Shown one piece after another: positions 25,143 to 38,142 of a DNA stretch of 64,000 nt. The notes beneath the pieces were generated by a model. The model worked only from the letters and a program-made list of their open reading frames with translations. It made no database searches and was not told the DNA's origin. The DNA lies in the NCBI GenBank assembly GCA_945643635.1, contig CALZFC010000004.1, positions 963,501 through 1,027,500 on the forward strand, in the 5' to 3' direction. Origin of the DNA: Allodiplogaster sudhausi (taxonomy: Eukaryota; Nematoda; Chromadorea; Rhabditida; Diplogasteridae). Each line of letters begins with the position of its first letter. Position 1 is the stretch's first letter. Made by a program: the position numbers and the translations under genes.

Positions 25143-26835
25143 TCCGATAAATATAGAATAAATTCGCGCATAATATCTCGTTTCACAAACAAAATGACAT
25201 CTTTAACCTATTACTTTTCCGCCAGTTTCCTTCTGACTTCGGAGGACACGAGCGGAGAATTATTTTAACATATTTTTTTATAGAAATTTATTATAGAATT
25301 AATGTAGAACAAAAAGTGCATAAACCCTCTGAGTCTCCCTTCTCTCTCTCTCCCTTCTCTCTCTCTCTCTTATTCAGTGTCTCTCTCACTCTCTTTCTCA
25401 GTCTGTCTGGTTCTCCCTCTCCTTCTAACACACTCTTTTATTTTCATTCAAAATAACACTATGAAGGGGGAACAGTTCAACATAGAATGCACGCGAAACA
25501 CAAATTTCTTTTCTACTTTTTATTTTTCTTTCTTTACTTTTTGTAGAATTTGAAATTTTGTATTAGCATCTTCCTGATTTGTGAACGCTCTATTATGTCT
25601 TCTATTCAAACAATTGTTTTCATGCCTCCTGCTACGACCGTCGGCAAGGCTCGACTGCCACTGCCGGACCTGACAATGAGTTCATTGAGGTCGCCACTTC
25701 TTAAGAGACGGAGCATCCCTAGGGTAACTTCATCACTCGTACAGATTTGTGATTTTGCCATGCTCGTTATTTTTTAATTGCCTTTATCGGTTTCTTATTA
25801 GTTGTTAGCAGTAACGTAAATTGCTTATAGACTATATTCTTGCTGTTATGCGATGACGACAACGAATATTCATTTAGCAGACACATATTTATCAAACTGG
25901 CAATTACGCACAAAAAGATGTTTAGAACTCTCAGCGAGCCGCCCCCCGCGTCCAGAGGATGCCTATCGACACGATGAACAGAGAGCGGGGTTCATACAAA
26001 TAATAAAAACATAATAATAATTAGACAATTAAAAATACAAAGCGTTATGAGAGCAAGGTCTTCTGGCTCTCTCGCCATTGAGTGCGAGAATGAGAGAGAG
26101 AAAGAGAACGAGAGAGATAGAGAGAGAGAGAGTGTGCAGCTTAGCAGGAGGCAAGCAACAATTTATAATAGATACTTTTGCTATACATACATACATATTT
26201 TCTTGCTTTCTTAAAGAAAAATATGAACATAAAATAAGAATAAACCTTTTATTAGCCTCATAAATAAGTAGTGCTTTTTTTGAAGATGAAAAAACACAAC
26301 TTATTTATAATCTTTCAATATTTTATAGATGCAATTTGCACGTTGTGAAAGACAACAACTTCTTCACAATTAATTTAATAATTATTTAATACAATAAGAA
26401 TTTGTTGATGATTGCTGAAGAAGGCTGCCATGAGCAACATACAGTCCCGCTCAACATTGTTGGGTCCGGTATTAATAGTATTAATAGTATTAATATAAAT
26501 AATACAAACTGGAATAGCGCGCTGAATACGCATTTTCGTGTCATTTCGCGTAGGAGTTTACCTATTTCGACCATGGAGATTACGACTATGAAGACCGTTT
26601 TCAAAAATATGCTGAAATGGCTGAGAACTCATAATATTGCATTTTATTTGGCCGCGTTTGGGTTCCAAACGGGCTGGCTCGAACTCCTGGACTACAATGT
26701 GCAAAATAATGTGAAATTTTCAGAACACTTCTTACCTTTTTTGAGTTTCTTGTTTTATTTCTCTTGAGTTTCTCATTTTGTTTATGTATAAACGACGAAC
26801 AAAAAGCAAAAAAAATTTTCGTGCTTGCAAAAATC

Positions 26836-26905
26836 TATTCTCAAAAGGGTATCGAACCGAGACCTCGAGATTGCCGGTCAAAGACTTACCAATACTCTAC
26901 AAACG
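26836..26905 (-). repeat. tRNA-like segment in TA transposon, left arm
   Basis: On the minus strand a B box (GGTTCGATACC, 26848-26858) follows an A-box-like TAGAGTATTGGTAAG. The mirror copy is in the other arm. Confidence 0.45.
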
Positions 26906-27002
26906 GTACAAACAGATCTGATGATACCTTTCTTTGGACAGCGTCGATTGCTCACAAAGGAAACGTTGATTCTGAACACTCTCTGTTTCCTACTTTAGTG
27001 GG

Positions 27003-27040
<38 letters not shown>

Positions 27041-27279
27041 AAGAAGGTGCAGAGTCGACTACATCCACTCTGCGTCACCGTTTCAAGGCTGAAGCTACGG
27101 TATGTCGTTAGACCAACGATTTTTTCTCATTGTCAGCTAACAGCACCTGCACCTTCTTTCACCTCTCTCTCACACGCCCTCTGTCTATCTCTTCTCTCTC
27201 TCCCGCTCTCTATTTCTCGCTCCACCGGTCTCGCTTTCTCTTTCTCTCTCTCTCCTTCTTTCTCGTTCTCTCGTATTCC

Positions 27280-27316
<37 letters not shown>

Positions 27317-27411
27317 CCACTAAAGTATGAGCGAACGTATTCAGAATCGACGTTTCCTTTGTGAGGCAATCGACGCTGTCCAAAGAAAGGTATCATCAGA
27401 TTACGTTATAC

Positions 27412-27481
27412 AGTCTGTAGAGTATTGGTAAGTCTTTGACCGGCAATCTCGAGGTCTCGGTTCGATACCCTTTTGAGAATA
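27412..27481 (+). repeat. tRNA-like segment in TA transposon, right arm
   Basis: Mirror of the 26836 segment; the B box GGTTCGATACC lies at 27459-27469. Confidence 0.45.
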
Positions 27482-28551
27482 GATTTTTGCAAGCACGAAA
27501 ATTTTTTTTGCTTTTTTTTTCGTCGATTATACATAAACAAAATGAGAAACTCAAGAGAAATAAAACAAGAAACTCAAAAAAGGTAAGAAGTGCTCTGAAA
27601 ATTTCACATTATTTTGCTCATTGTAGTCCAGCAGTTCGAGCCAGCCCGTTTGGAACCCAAACGCGGCCAAATTAAATGCAATATTATGAGTTCTCAGCCA
27701 TTTCAGCATATTTTTGAAAACGGTCTTCATAGTCGTAATCTCCATGGTCGAAATAGGTAAACTCCTACGCGAAATGACACGAAAATGAGTATTCAGCGCG
27801 CTATTCCAGTTTGTATTATTTATATTAATACTATTAATACTATTAATACCGGACCCAACAATGTTGAGCGGGACTGTATGTTATTGATTCGATTCTGAAC
27901 ACGTCATCTCACTGCTTTTTTATGTTTATTTTCCTACTGAAAAAAACCCTCTTTTCCCTCTCCTCTTCCAAAAAGCTCGAAAAATGCACGTTGGTTTACT
28001 CAGCTCCTTACTGAAGATATTTGCTGCCAATGCCGCCCCTTTGTTATATGGTTACTGTGCGGTAGTTAATTATAAAAGCTGCAGAATAAAGACAATTTAG
28101 ATTATTTTTTCGCTTACAATTAGGGTTTGTTTCGAGTATTACTCACAAAGACTTATTGTTTTAAGGTGATTTTGAGATAAAAAAAGCAACCCATTTTATT
28201 TAACAGACACATATTTATCACACCGATTGTAATGCACAAAGATATTGTTTAGATGACGCTCTGCGGAGCCGCCTCTCGCTTCTTGAGGATTCGCCTCGGC
28301 GCGATGAACAACGAGCAGGGATAAACGTAATAATAATTAGACAATTAAAATACAAAGCATTGCGAGAGCAAGATCTTCGCAGTTGAGAGAGAGATCAGTC
28401 AGAAGGACATTCTCACCGAGAGCAAAATTACGTTCAGTCCAAAAAGATGTCTCAAATTCGCTAAGGTTTATTCGGTCGATTATAGAATATATTTGCCTGC
28501 AACGGAGACCTCTTGATTATACGATGATTGTCGATGATTACTTAATGATCT

Positions 28552-30215
28552 AAATAGCACTATGAAAGGGGAACAGTTCAACATAGAATGCAAGCGAAAC
28601 ACAAATTTCTTTTCTACTTTTTATTTTTCTTTCTTTACTTTTTGTAGAATTTGAAATTTTGTATTAGCATCTTCCTGATTTGTGAACGCTCTATTATGTC
28701 TTCTATTCAAACAATTGTTTTCATGCCTCCTGCTACGACCGTCGGCAAGGCTCGACTGCCACTGCCGGACCTGACAATGAGTTCATTGAGGTCGCCACTT
28801 CTTAAGAGACGGAGCATCCCTAGGGTAACTTCATCACTCGTACAGATTTGTGATTTTGCCATGCTCGTTATTTTTTAATTGCCTTTATCGGTTTCTTATT
28901 AGTTGTTAGCAGTAACGTAAATTGCTTATAGACTATATTCTTGCTGTTATGCGATGACGACAACGAATATTCATTTAGCAGACACATATTTATCAAACTG
29001 GCAATTACGCACAAAAAGATGTTTAGAACTCTCAGCGAGCCGCCCCCCGCGTCCAGAGGATGCCTATCGACACGATGAACAGAGAGCGGGGTTCATACAA
29101 ATAATAAAAACATAATAATAATTAGACAATTAAAAATACAAAGCGTTATGAGAGCAAGGTCTTCTGGCTCTCTCGCCATTGAGTGCGAGAATGAGAGAGA
29201 GAAAGAGAACGAGAGAGATAGAGAGAGAGAGAGTGTGCAGCTTAGCAGGAGACAAGCAACAATTTATAATAGATACTTTTGCTATACATACATACATATT
29301 TTCTTGCTTTCTTAAAGAAAAATATGAACATAAAATAAGAATAAACCTTTTATTAGCCTCATAAATAAGTAGTGCTTTTTTTGAAGATGAAAAAACACAA
29401 CTTATTTATAATCTTTCAATATTTTATAGATGCAATTTGCACGTTGTGAAAAACAACAACTTCTTCACAATTAATTTAATAATTATTTAATACAATAAGA
29501 ATTTGTTGATGATTGCTGAAGAAGGCTGCCATGAGCAACATATGTTATTGATTCGATTCTGAACACGTCATCTCACTGCTTTTTTATGTTTATTTTCCTA
29601 CTGAAAAAAACCCTCTTTTCCCTCTCCTCTTCCAAAAAGCTCGAAAAATGCACGTTGGTTTACTCAGCTCCTTACTGAAGATATTTGCTGCCAATGCCGC
29701 CCCTTTGTTATATGGTTGCTGTGCGGTAGTTAATTATAAAAGCTGCAGAATAAAGACAATTTAGATTATTTTTTCGCTTACAATTAGGGTTTGTTTCGAG
29801 TATTACTCACAAAGACTTATTGTTTTAAGGTGATTTTGAGATAAAAAAAAGCAACCCATTTTATTTAACAGACACATATTTATCACACCGATTGTAATGC
29901 ACAAAGATATTGTTTAGATGACGCTCTGCGGAGCCGCCTCTCGCTTCTTGAGGATTCGCCTCGGCGCGATGAACAACGAGCAGGGATAAACGTAATAATA
30001 ATTAGACAATTAAAATACAAAGCATTGCGAGAGCAAGATCTTCGCAGTTGAGAGAGAGATCAGTCAGAAGGACATTCTCACCGAGAGCAAAATTACGTTC
30101 AGTCCAAAAAGATGTCTCAAATTCGCTAAGGTTTATTCGGTCGATTATAGAATATATTTGCCTGCAACGGAGACCTCTTGATTATACGATGATTGTCGAT
30201 GATTACTTAATGATC
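28552..30215. repeat. Tandem unit 2 (blocks A+B, uninterrupted)
   Basis: Second copy of the block, joined to unit 1 at GATCTAAATAGCACT. It differs from unit 1 by rare single-base changes (for example GACAAGC for GGCAAGC near 29252), so the duplication is young. It carries plus 42-bp cores at 29651-29692 and 30128-30165. Confidence 0.85.
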
Positions 30216-32574
30216 TAAAGAATTTGAGAATCTGTGCCGATTGCAGATTTGTGAATGCTCTTATGTCTTCTTCTTTGATTGTCTTTCTTTTCATCCACAA
30301 CCACGCGTTCTCCTTTTTCACCCGTCTCCTCCGAAGTTCGCCAGTTTCCAGTTTCACTAAATGATGTTGGGAACACTCGTCCCTCTTAAATTATCTTAAA
30401 TTAGCCTCTTTGATTGTTAGGGTTCGTATGTACATAAATGTTTTATATCTGTTATTATTTTATTTTTTTCGTAAAACATGTCAATGATTTAGACAAACCG
30501 ATCTCGTTTGATTGCTTATCTTTTTCCAGGCAAGCAAATAAAACTGTTGCTTGACACTATCGCTATGAGTCGATTTTATTTGTTCATTTATATATTTATT
30601 CAAAACATTAATAATAAAGTGACAACACTAAAGTAGTCTTTTCTCATAATACTCCCAATCTTGTCCCTGCCGAAAGAGTAGTCAGAATCGCATATTGCCT
30701 CATTGTCAGTTACGGGAGGACGACTACACAATGAGTGAGAGAGAGCGGAAAGCGTTGGCGGAGAAGGCTGTTGAAAAGGGATGTTAGGAACTATGTTATT
30801 GATTGGAATCTGGAGCCAGTTAGAACACTTCATATGATGATTTATTTGCAATATAAGAAAATCCTCTGCAAGTGAGAGGATTCATGAGAGGATTCATCTA
30901 GGATTTAATTATTTCAAAAACCTTCTTCTTTCACCTTTGTTCCAAACTCGACTTATGCCAGGTGGTTTACTCGACTGCTTACTGAATATATTTGCTGGCA
31001 CCCTATCGCCGTTGCTATGTCGTCGGGTGATTCATTATTATCCTTCTCATTGTCAGTCTCTCTTTATCTCATCATGGCAGGTGTATCACAAATTGCAGAA
31101 TGTTAGCCGTAACCATGCCATCCAAATGTTTATTTATGCATATACAGATAGTCTCTCAATCAAAATATTACTTTCATTCAATTTGAGACAATTTGAGGTA
31201 GCATAATTTATTGATTAATGTTTCCTTGTTTTCTAGTATCTAAAAGACAGTATGTATATATGGAATATGTTTTAGGCTGGTCTGCTAGCACATTAAAAGC
31301 AAATTAGAGACATATTGTCGGTACTGTATTGCGGCCACTGTGTTGTGTTGTCGCGAAAATTGTTATGTTTAAAAATGGCGGGAATGTTTTCGAAATTTGA
31401 AAAAAATTCAGAAGGTTCAAATTTTCTTTCCATAGTTAGAACTTTTGAATTTACTACCACTGTTTCGAAGTGCTGTGCTGTATGTATGTAACATGTTTTA
31501 GGCTGCTCTGATAGCATATTAAAAGCGAATTAGATAATATCAAACTGGACTTTTCGTTGACATGATTTTCCTATAATTTGATTTCAATAGTTCATCTGCA
31601 TTGCGGCATTGAAGAGATGACAACAACGAATGGGAGAGGGAAAGTGAAATAATTCTCAGCTTGTGTCCTCCAAAGTCATAAGGCATCTTGCGGAAAAGTA
31701 AAAAGGTTTTTTTCAAAAATAAACAAAAAATGTTATTTTGTATGTATGTGAAACGAGATATGAAGCACGAATTTATTCTACATTTCTCGGATATTTGTTC
31801 CCCAGAAAAACGCAACTGATGGATCTACACGAATTTTTTTGAATTTAAGACGAAAATTTAAGTGACGGTCATTATGTGGAGAGAGAGAGAGGGAAACAGT
31901 GAAAGAGGTGCTACCTTAAAAGGAATCAACAGTCATAAATAATACATTGCAGGCAAACAAATTAGTATTCGTATAGCATTTCATACGTGTGCAGTGTCAA
32001 TACCATTTGTGCCAGTCAGTAGTAAGCTGACAAGTTGAAAGAAAGAGAGGGAAAGAGAAAAAGTAAGATAAAATAATATCCAGTGACTTATAATATCCAG
32101 TGACTTGCTTGAAGACATTAACTTATATGTAAAATACGTAATTTTATATTTATGTTCAACGAGCCGATTTATAATGCAAAGAAGAGAGAAATGGAGGGGG
32201 ATTTTTTCTCGTATAACACTTTCGCCGTAGCGGACCTTTAATATCCCGTTTGAATGTTGTACTCTGTAAAATATCATTATGTCTTGTGTGTGAGGAACAG
32301 GCGATATGGTATAGAAACGGAATTTTCTTATCATGCACTTAACATACCCATGTAAATTGAGATATGTAAATTAATCTAGAATATTAATCTTTCAGTATGT
32401 CCAATCGGAAAATCAGCATCTTGCAATCGAACTCGTCTTTGATATGTGAACATGCTTGAAGAAAAGCGCTGGGTGTCTGTGTGAACGTGAAGTTGTTTGG
32501 CTATTCTGAAAGGGTTATAATTTATATCTAGAATTCATAGCACTGGCCGATCAAGGAAGCTAATTGTTAGCGGT

Positions 32575-32885
32575 AGAGAGAGAAAGAGAGCGAGTGGGAC
32601 AGAGACCGAGGCAGAGAGAGACGGAGACAGAGAGACAAAGCGAGGGGAGAGAGAGAACGGATCGAGAGAGGCACAGAGCGATGGACAGAGAGACCGTGAG
32701 AAAACGAGGGAAAAAAGGAGACGGAAGAGAGAGGGAGAGAGAGAGAGAGAAGTGAGATACAGAAAGAATGGGGGACAGAGAGATGGAGAAAAAATTTAAA
32801 AAAAAAAACTCTCGTTCGTAGACTCGGGGTGTGACAGAGAAAGAGAGAGAGAGGGAGAGAGAGAGATAAAGAGAGAGAGGGACAG
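32575..32885. repeat. GA-rich tract
   Basis: About 300 bases of interrupted GAGA/GAGACAGAG-type repeat in two blocks. Confidence 0.9.
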
Positions 32886-34804
32886 ACGACGATTATTATG
32901 TTGAAAGTAGCAAAAATCTAGTCATGGGAATTTCTGTCGATTGCCTAGCTACTTGCGGACAAAATATTACTGCTGCAAGCTATCGATTTAGATTTTATTT
33001 ATTTAATACTAATTATGTGACAATACTAGAAGCCGCAGCGAGTGAATATCTCGTTCTCATATTACCCATATCTTGTATCCTTCTGAAAGAATATTGCAAG
33101 CCGATAAGCGGTGACGACTCATAGAGTGGGAGAACAGGGAAAGTGGTGGGAAAGAAGAGTCCGTTGCCGGTGGCAAATTGACGAGCCAGTCTGCCAGGAA
33201 CTATTTTATGGATTGGATTCTAGAGCGGGATAGCGAAGGCATCGTCCTTGAAACGTTTGCATTGGATGCCGACAGAGATTTACATTTCGTTACTCCAAGA
33301 AGACAATTTGAAGAATTTGTAGCATAATTTGTTGACACATTTTTTCTGTTTTCTAGAATGTAAAATCAAGTATGTAATAAGTTTTAAACAAGTCAGTTAG
33401 CGTATTAATAACAAATTAGATAACTTCCAGCCGATTTACAATTTGTTTTCGGTAGTTTATCAGAACAGCGACTAGCATCATGCAGTCGAACTCGTCTTTA
33501 ATGTGGGCACACGTCTGCAGAAAAGCGCCGGGTGTCAGTGTAGAAATGAGAATTTGTTTGGCTATTCTAAAAGGTTGTGATTATTACTAATATTCTAACT
33601 GCTAACATTCTGCAATGTGTAAAGCAACTGCTGGTTAAAGCAGCCAAGAACACAATCTTAAATTGCGCCTTTTCCCTGACACATGGGCAAGAGAGCATGC
33701 GATTTAGAGAAACGAGATTAGAATGGTTCATGAATAGCGAAATAGACTACGGCTGATTGTGAGTCTCTTGCTCCAGTAAAGTGAGTAGCGAGAGTAATTC
33801 ATAGTTATTTTTATTCTGGCGATTTGCGTCTACAAGGCAAATGTGGTATGTGAGAGCAAATATATTCAGTAAGCGGTCAAGTAAGTCACCGGGCATTTGT
33901 GGCGCTTTTTGGAACAGAGGAGACTGAAGCCGAAAGCTTTCTAGTTGGCTAAAGAAAGAACGAGATGACGTGCGGTGCAATCCGGAATCCAATCGATAGT
34001 GCTGGTCTTGGCAGCCTTGATCGGCTGATCCTGCTACCAAAATTCTTTGCACATGTTTCAAGAAAAAAATAAAAGAAATAAAGAAAAAAGAACACCGAAT
34101 AGGATAGAGAGAGGGAGTGCGAGAGACAAAGAGAGGGAGAGAGAGCGAGAGAGAAAGAGAAAGAGAGCGAGATTGAAAATATCATAATCAATTCATACAA
34201 GACCTAGACCTAGGTTTTACTTGCACTCCGTAATATCGTCGCCAAAATTTTACTAATGTAGAACGCATTTTTTAAAATGAAGAAGACGATAACGGACTCC
34301 CCTAAGGATATTTATTTATAATTGAGGGGATAGGCAAAACAACTTCTGGAGGGATCAAAGGCAGAGACTTGAAAGTAAATATATGCAGCTAGCGCACGAG
34401 TAAACCACTGGGCAGGGTATTGTCGCACGTTTTTGAGCAGAGGAGAGAGAAGTGGGAATTTTTCAGTAGGATATCAAAAAATAGAGCGAGAATACGTGGA
34501 CGCAGTCCGGAATCCAATCAGTAAGGAGGATTCTGGACTACCTCGACAAGATAAGAGTTATATGAGAAAGGGAAGATATTCACTCTTGTCTCTTTCTTCT
34601 TTCTAGTCTGTTCCCAAACTGGCGATGAATTCCCTGTGGTTTAGTCGACCGTTCAATGACCATATTTGCGTCACCACACCGCGTTTGTTCCTTCCAACCT
34701 CTCGGTTTCTAAAATGCGTCCATATATCAATAGAGTCTAAAATTTATTACATTTTTAAAGGTGGATAAATGCAGAATTCTACTCTATTTTCACAGCTCAT
34801 CGTC

Positions 34805-34895
34805 AAGAGAGAGAGAGAGAGAGCGAGAGAAAGAGAGAGAGAGAGAACGAGAGAGAGAGAGAACGAGAGGGAGAGAGAGAACGAGAGAGAGAGAT
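34805..34895. repeat. GA-rich microsatellite
   Basis: GA repeats with periodic AACGAGAG interruptions. Confidence 0.92.
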
Positions 34896-35859
34896 GTAGG
34901 AACAGTCGTATAGGTCTACAGACTAAATGTATTCTAGAAATAGATCATGCATGCACATGAAATGGAATTAATCAAATTTGATAGAAAATATTAAACCGCA
35001 TCACCAAAGGCCGAGCATCTTACAAACGAATTCGTCTTTAATATTCAAATAGACTACGGCTGATTGTTAACTTCTTGCACCTGTAATGGGAGTAGCGAGA
35101 GATATTGCTACCGATTTTTTTTCTACGATTTTATTTCAGCAATACAGAGCAAGTGCTGTATGGTGACAGCAATCCTCTGCTCATGTCCTCCGAAGTCAGA
35201 AATCAACTGGCGGAAAAGTAAGAGGATGAGAAGTTTATTTTGTCAGTGAAAAAAGTGAAATTAAGCCCTATCGGTTGATTCTAAGAGGGATATTTATTCA
35301 GAAGGAGCGACACCTGATAGCAATCATAGTTTGATGCTAGCAAATACATCTAGTAAACGACCGAGTAAACCACCGGGCGTTGTCTCTTTTTGGAATAAGT
35401 TCAGAGAGAAGCAGGAGGAAATTTTCCAGTTGAATAACAACCAAAAAAGAAAGCGAGATATCGTGGTCGCAGTCTAGAATTCAGTCAATAGGGAAGCTTT
35501 TCGACAGCCTTGATCTGCAGCCAGAAACCACCAGAAGAACGAGCTATTGCAACGCCTTCCACTCATTCGTCATCGTATAATTACTTGCAATTCCGAATAC
35601 TCTTCCGACAAGAGACAATATATAATTATATGAGAAGTATCTGTTATGTTGCAGTGTTGTTAATATATTAAATAAATAAATATATAAAATCGACTCCTTG
35701 CGATAGCGTCTAAAAGTGATTTTTTAATACAAATAGTTAAATAAACGAGATGCATCATTGGCATAAGTTAATTAAAATAAAATTAAACAGAAGCATCGAC
35801 CGGTTAAGCGAGCCAAAACTCAATCTTGAATTCGCACATTATAGCCGAAAACCAAAGGG

Positions 35860-35860
35860 C

Positions 35861-35920
<60 letters not shown>

Positions 35921-35935
35921 CGGAGAGAGAGACAC
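35860..35935. repeat. (GA)n microsatellite
   Basis: One of the purest GA runs of the window, about 54 bases unbroken from about 35868. Confidence 0.95.
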
Positions 35936-37554
35936 TCCTTTGCCGCCTCTAATCAGGAATGCGCCTGTTTCCGTAGGAATTCGCAGATAGCTCATCATGT
36001 GTCGTACAATTGAAAATTCAAGTCAACATAATTGAAAATTCAAGTCAACATAATGGTGGCAAATTGGAACCACAACCACTTAAGATCGAGTCGCTCTGAA
36101 CAGAAATACAAAAGTATTGAATATCAAATATACTACTTTCAAAAGAGATAAGTAGGCAGTTTTTCCCACTTTTTCTCATTCGTTATGTTTCTCGCTCTTT
36201 CTCTTTTACGTGATTATCTTGGTTTTTCATATTTAACTACATATATGAAAACTCCGAACGTATTCCAAAAGCGACAACGCCCTGTGGTTTACTCGGTCGT
36301 TTACTGGATGTATTTATTTGCCAGCATCAAATTGTGATTGGTGGAGATAAGAAGGGTGATTGCTAGCCAGTTAAAAGTCAAATCAAATTCTCGAATTGTA
36401 CTGATATTCAAGAAAGAGTACAAAGTGAAGGCAGCAAACTCGTGATGTTGCCTGAAATAAAATTCGCATCAAAACAAAAATGACGTGACGTATACGAAGT
36501 ACAGAATCCGATCAATAACATGGTTCATGACACGCTTGTTATGGCTAATTATTACAATATTTACATTCTTTCTATCAACACTTTCGCTCTTCATAGAGAT
36601 ATACCGAATTGTTAGTTTGCCGCCAAATATAACGCTGATGCTGAGAGTCTTTGGTCGACAAAGTTGTGCAAATTTTACCACATGAACGATAAGAAAGGAA
36701 ATATATATATGTAGAGAGTAAATAAAATGTCCGTGCTTTGACATGATGACGGAGAAAGACAGAAAATAAGAGAGAGAGGGAGAGAGAAAGAGAGAGAGAT
36801 ACAGTGAGGAGCAGAAGATGAGATGTAGGAATGTAAAAATGTAACTGAAAATTAAAAATTAGATTCGAAATATCAGAACCAGTCAACAACTCAGAGCACC
36901 GAACAACCGAATTCGTCTTTAATATTCAACTGCGTCAAACCACCGGGCATTTGTCCTCCCCTTTAAATGTCTTTCAATATCAAAACAAAAATGACGTGAC
37001 GTGGACGGAGTCCAGAAACCAATCAATAACGTAGCTCATGACAGCCTCTTTCAGCAACCTGACACAGCCAAATATCAACGCTTTGTATTTTTAATTGTCT
37101 TTTTAATATTATGTTTTCGTTATTTGTACTAACCCTCTCGCTTTTCAAAGACATTCCGAATTATATGTTTGACACTAAATATTTCGTTCAGTGTCTTTGG
37201 TCGCCAACTGAACAAAATGCCATTAGGTTGAAAGAGAGCCGGGGGAATAGTCGGAGACTATGAGAGACAAAGACAAAGAGAGACAAGCAGAAAGTGAGAG
37301 AGAGAGAGAGCGAAAGACAGAGAGAGAAAGTGCGAAATATAGAGATAGAGAGGTGTCAGGAGCAGACGATTTGGTATAGTAAAGGAATTTTCTTATCAGA
37401 ATTAATATACAAATATAAATTGAGACATGTAAATTAATCTAAAATATTAATGGGAAGGCAATGGAATCGACCAAGCATCTTTTAATCGAACTCGTCTTTG
37501 ATATGCGAACACGCCAGCAGAAATGCGCCGGGTGACAGTGTGAATAATGAATTT

Positions 37555-38142
37555 GTTCGGCTATCCTGAAAGGGTTATGATTTTAATAATATGCTTATAT
37601 CTGATATTCTGGGCAACGGCCTGTTAAGGAAGCTAATTGTAAGCGGAAGAGAAAAGGGGCAAGTGGGACAGAGACAGAGACAGAGAGAGACCGAGAAAGA
37701 TAAAACGAGGGGAGAGAGAGAAGGAGGCGAGGGAGGCACAGAGCTAGAGACCGAGAGATAGTGAGAAAAAGAGGGAGGGAGAAAAGGAGAGGGAAGAGAA
37801 AGAGATAGACAGATAGTGATAGTGATAATAGAATTTTTTTGCTCCAATTATCTGAATTGGGAAAGAAAGTGATAGATGGAGAGGGAGGGAAAATACAAAC
37901 AATGAGGAAGCATCCGACATCCTCATTCGGCAACTTGCCTCCGGGATAGGGCCCTCCTCTCCCCCCCCCCCCTCAAGCTTTTCGGTTTCTCCCACTCATT
38001 GTTAGTCGTCATCGTGGAACGGATGCAATTCTGAAAAATAATCTTACGTCAAGAGATAAGATAGTAGTTGTATATGAGAAGATATTTAGTCGGTCGACTT
38101 CTTCAATTGCGTCTATCAGTCATTTTCGTTTGCCTTCAAATT
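37555..38142. repeat. Direct repeat, copy 1
   Basis: About 585 bp that recur in the same orientation at 39260-39836. It includes AAGGGTTATGATTTTAATAA, a GA-rich tract (37660-37830), CAACTTGCCTCCGGGATAGG followed by a run of Cs, and GTCGACTTCTTCAATTGCGT. Copy 1 is slightly longer because it has AATTATCTGAATTGGG-type sequence that copy 2 lacks. Confidence 0.88.

Larger units (their letters stand above)
26442..27876. mobile_element. TA-target transposon with inverted ends, non-autonomous
   Basis: Inverted ends start CAGTCCCGCTCAACATTGTT and end with the reverse complement. The element is flanked by TA on both sides (26440-26441, 27877-27878). Block A/B unit 2 (29541-29542) and the left arm (near 21060) keep the uninterrupted site CAACATATGTT, so the insertion and the 2-bp TA duplication are seen directly. 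The arms run at least 500 bp inward (GACCATGGAGATTACGAC is mirrored near 27745), and the centre has opposed GA (27005-27041) and CT (27165-27315) tracts. TA duplication and CAGT-type ends are typical of the Tc1/mariner/pogo group. No transposase is present. Confidence 0.88.
25451..28551. repeat. Tandem unit 1 (blocks A+B, interrupted)
   Basis: First copy of the 1.66-kb duplicated block. Block A is 25451-26440 and block B 27877-28551, split by the TA transposon. The 75-codon frame at 25550-25777 recurs unchanged in unit 2. Confidence 0.85.
25143..30783. repeat. Right arm of IR2, expanded
   Basis: Reverse copy of 19795-22345, running from ATCCGATAAATATAGAATAA to GCTGTTGAAAAGG. It is 3.1 kb longer than the left arm. 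The excess is fully explained by a tandem duplication of blocks A+B (about 1664 bp) plus a transposon of 1435 bp and its TA. Order: C, A, [transposon], B, A, B, X. Confidence 0.85.
30784..37554. repeat. Modular repeat DNA with GA tracts
   Basis: No supported gene in 6.8 kb. The 42-bp core occurs at 30957-31000 (+), 33855-33896 (-), 34374-34415 (-), 34632-34671 (+), 35338-35379 (-), 36279-36325 (+) and, shortened, 36935-36953 (-). The 'CGAACTCGTCTTTGATATG' module (minus orientation) is at about 32430, 33490, 35030, 36910 and 37490. A short direct repeat, GACTTATAATATCCAGTGAC-like, is at 32085-32105. GA tracts dominate this part, in line with the mainly minus orientation of the modules. All frames through the tracts (Arg/Glu-rich or Leu/Ser-rich) are artefacts. 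Confidence 0.6.
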
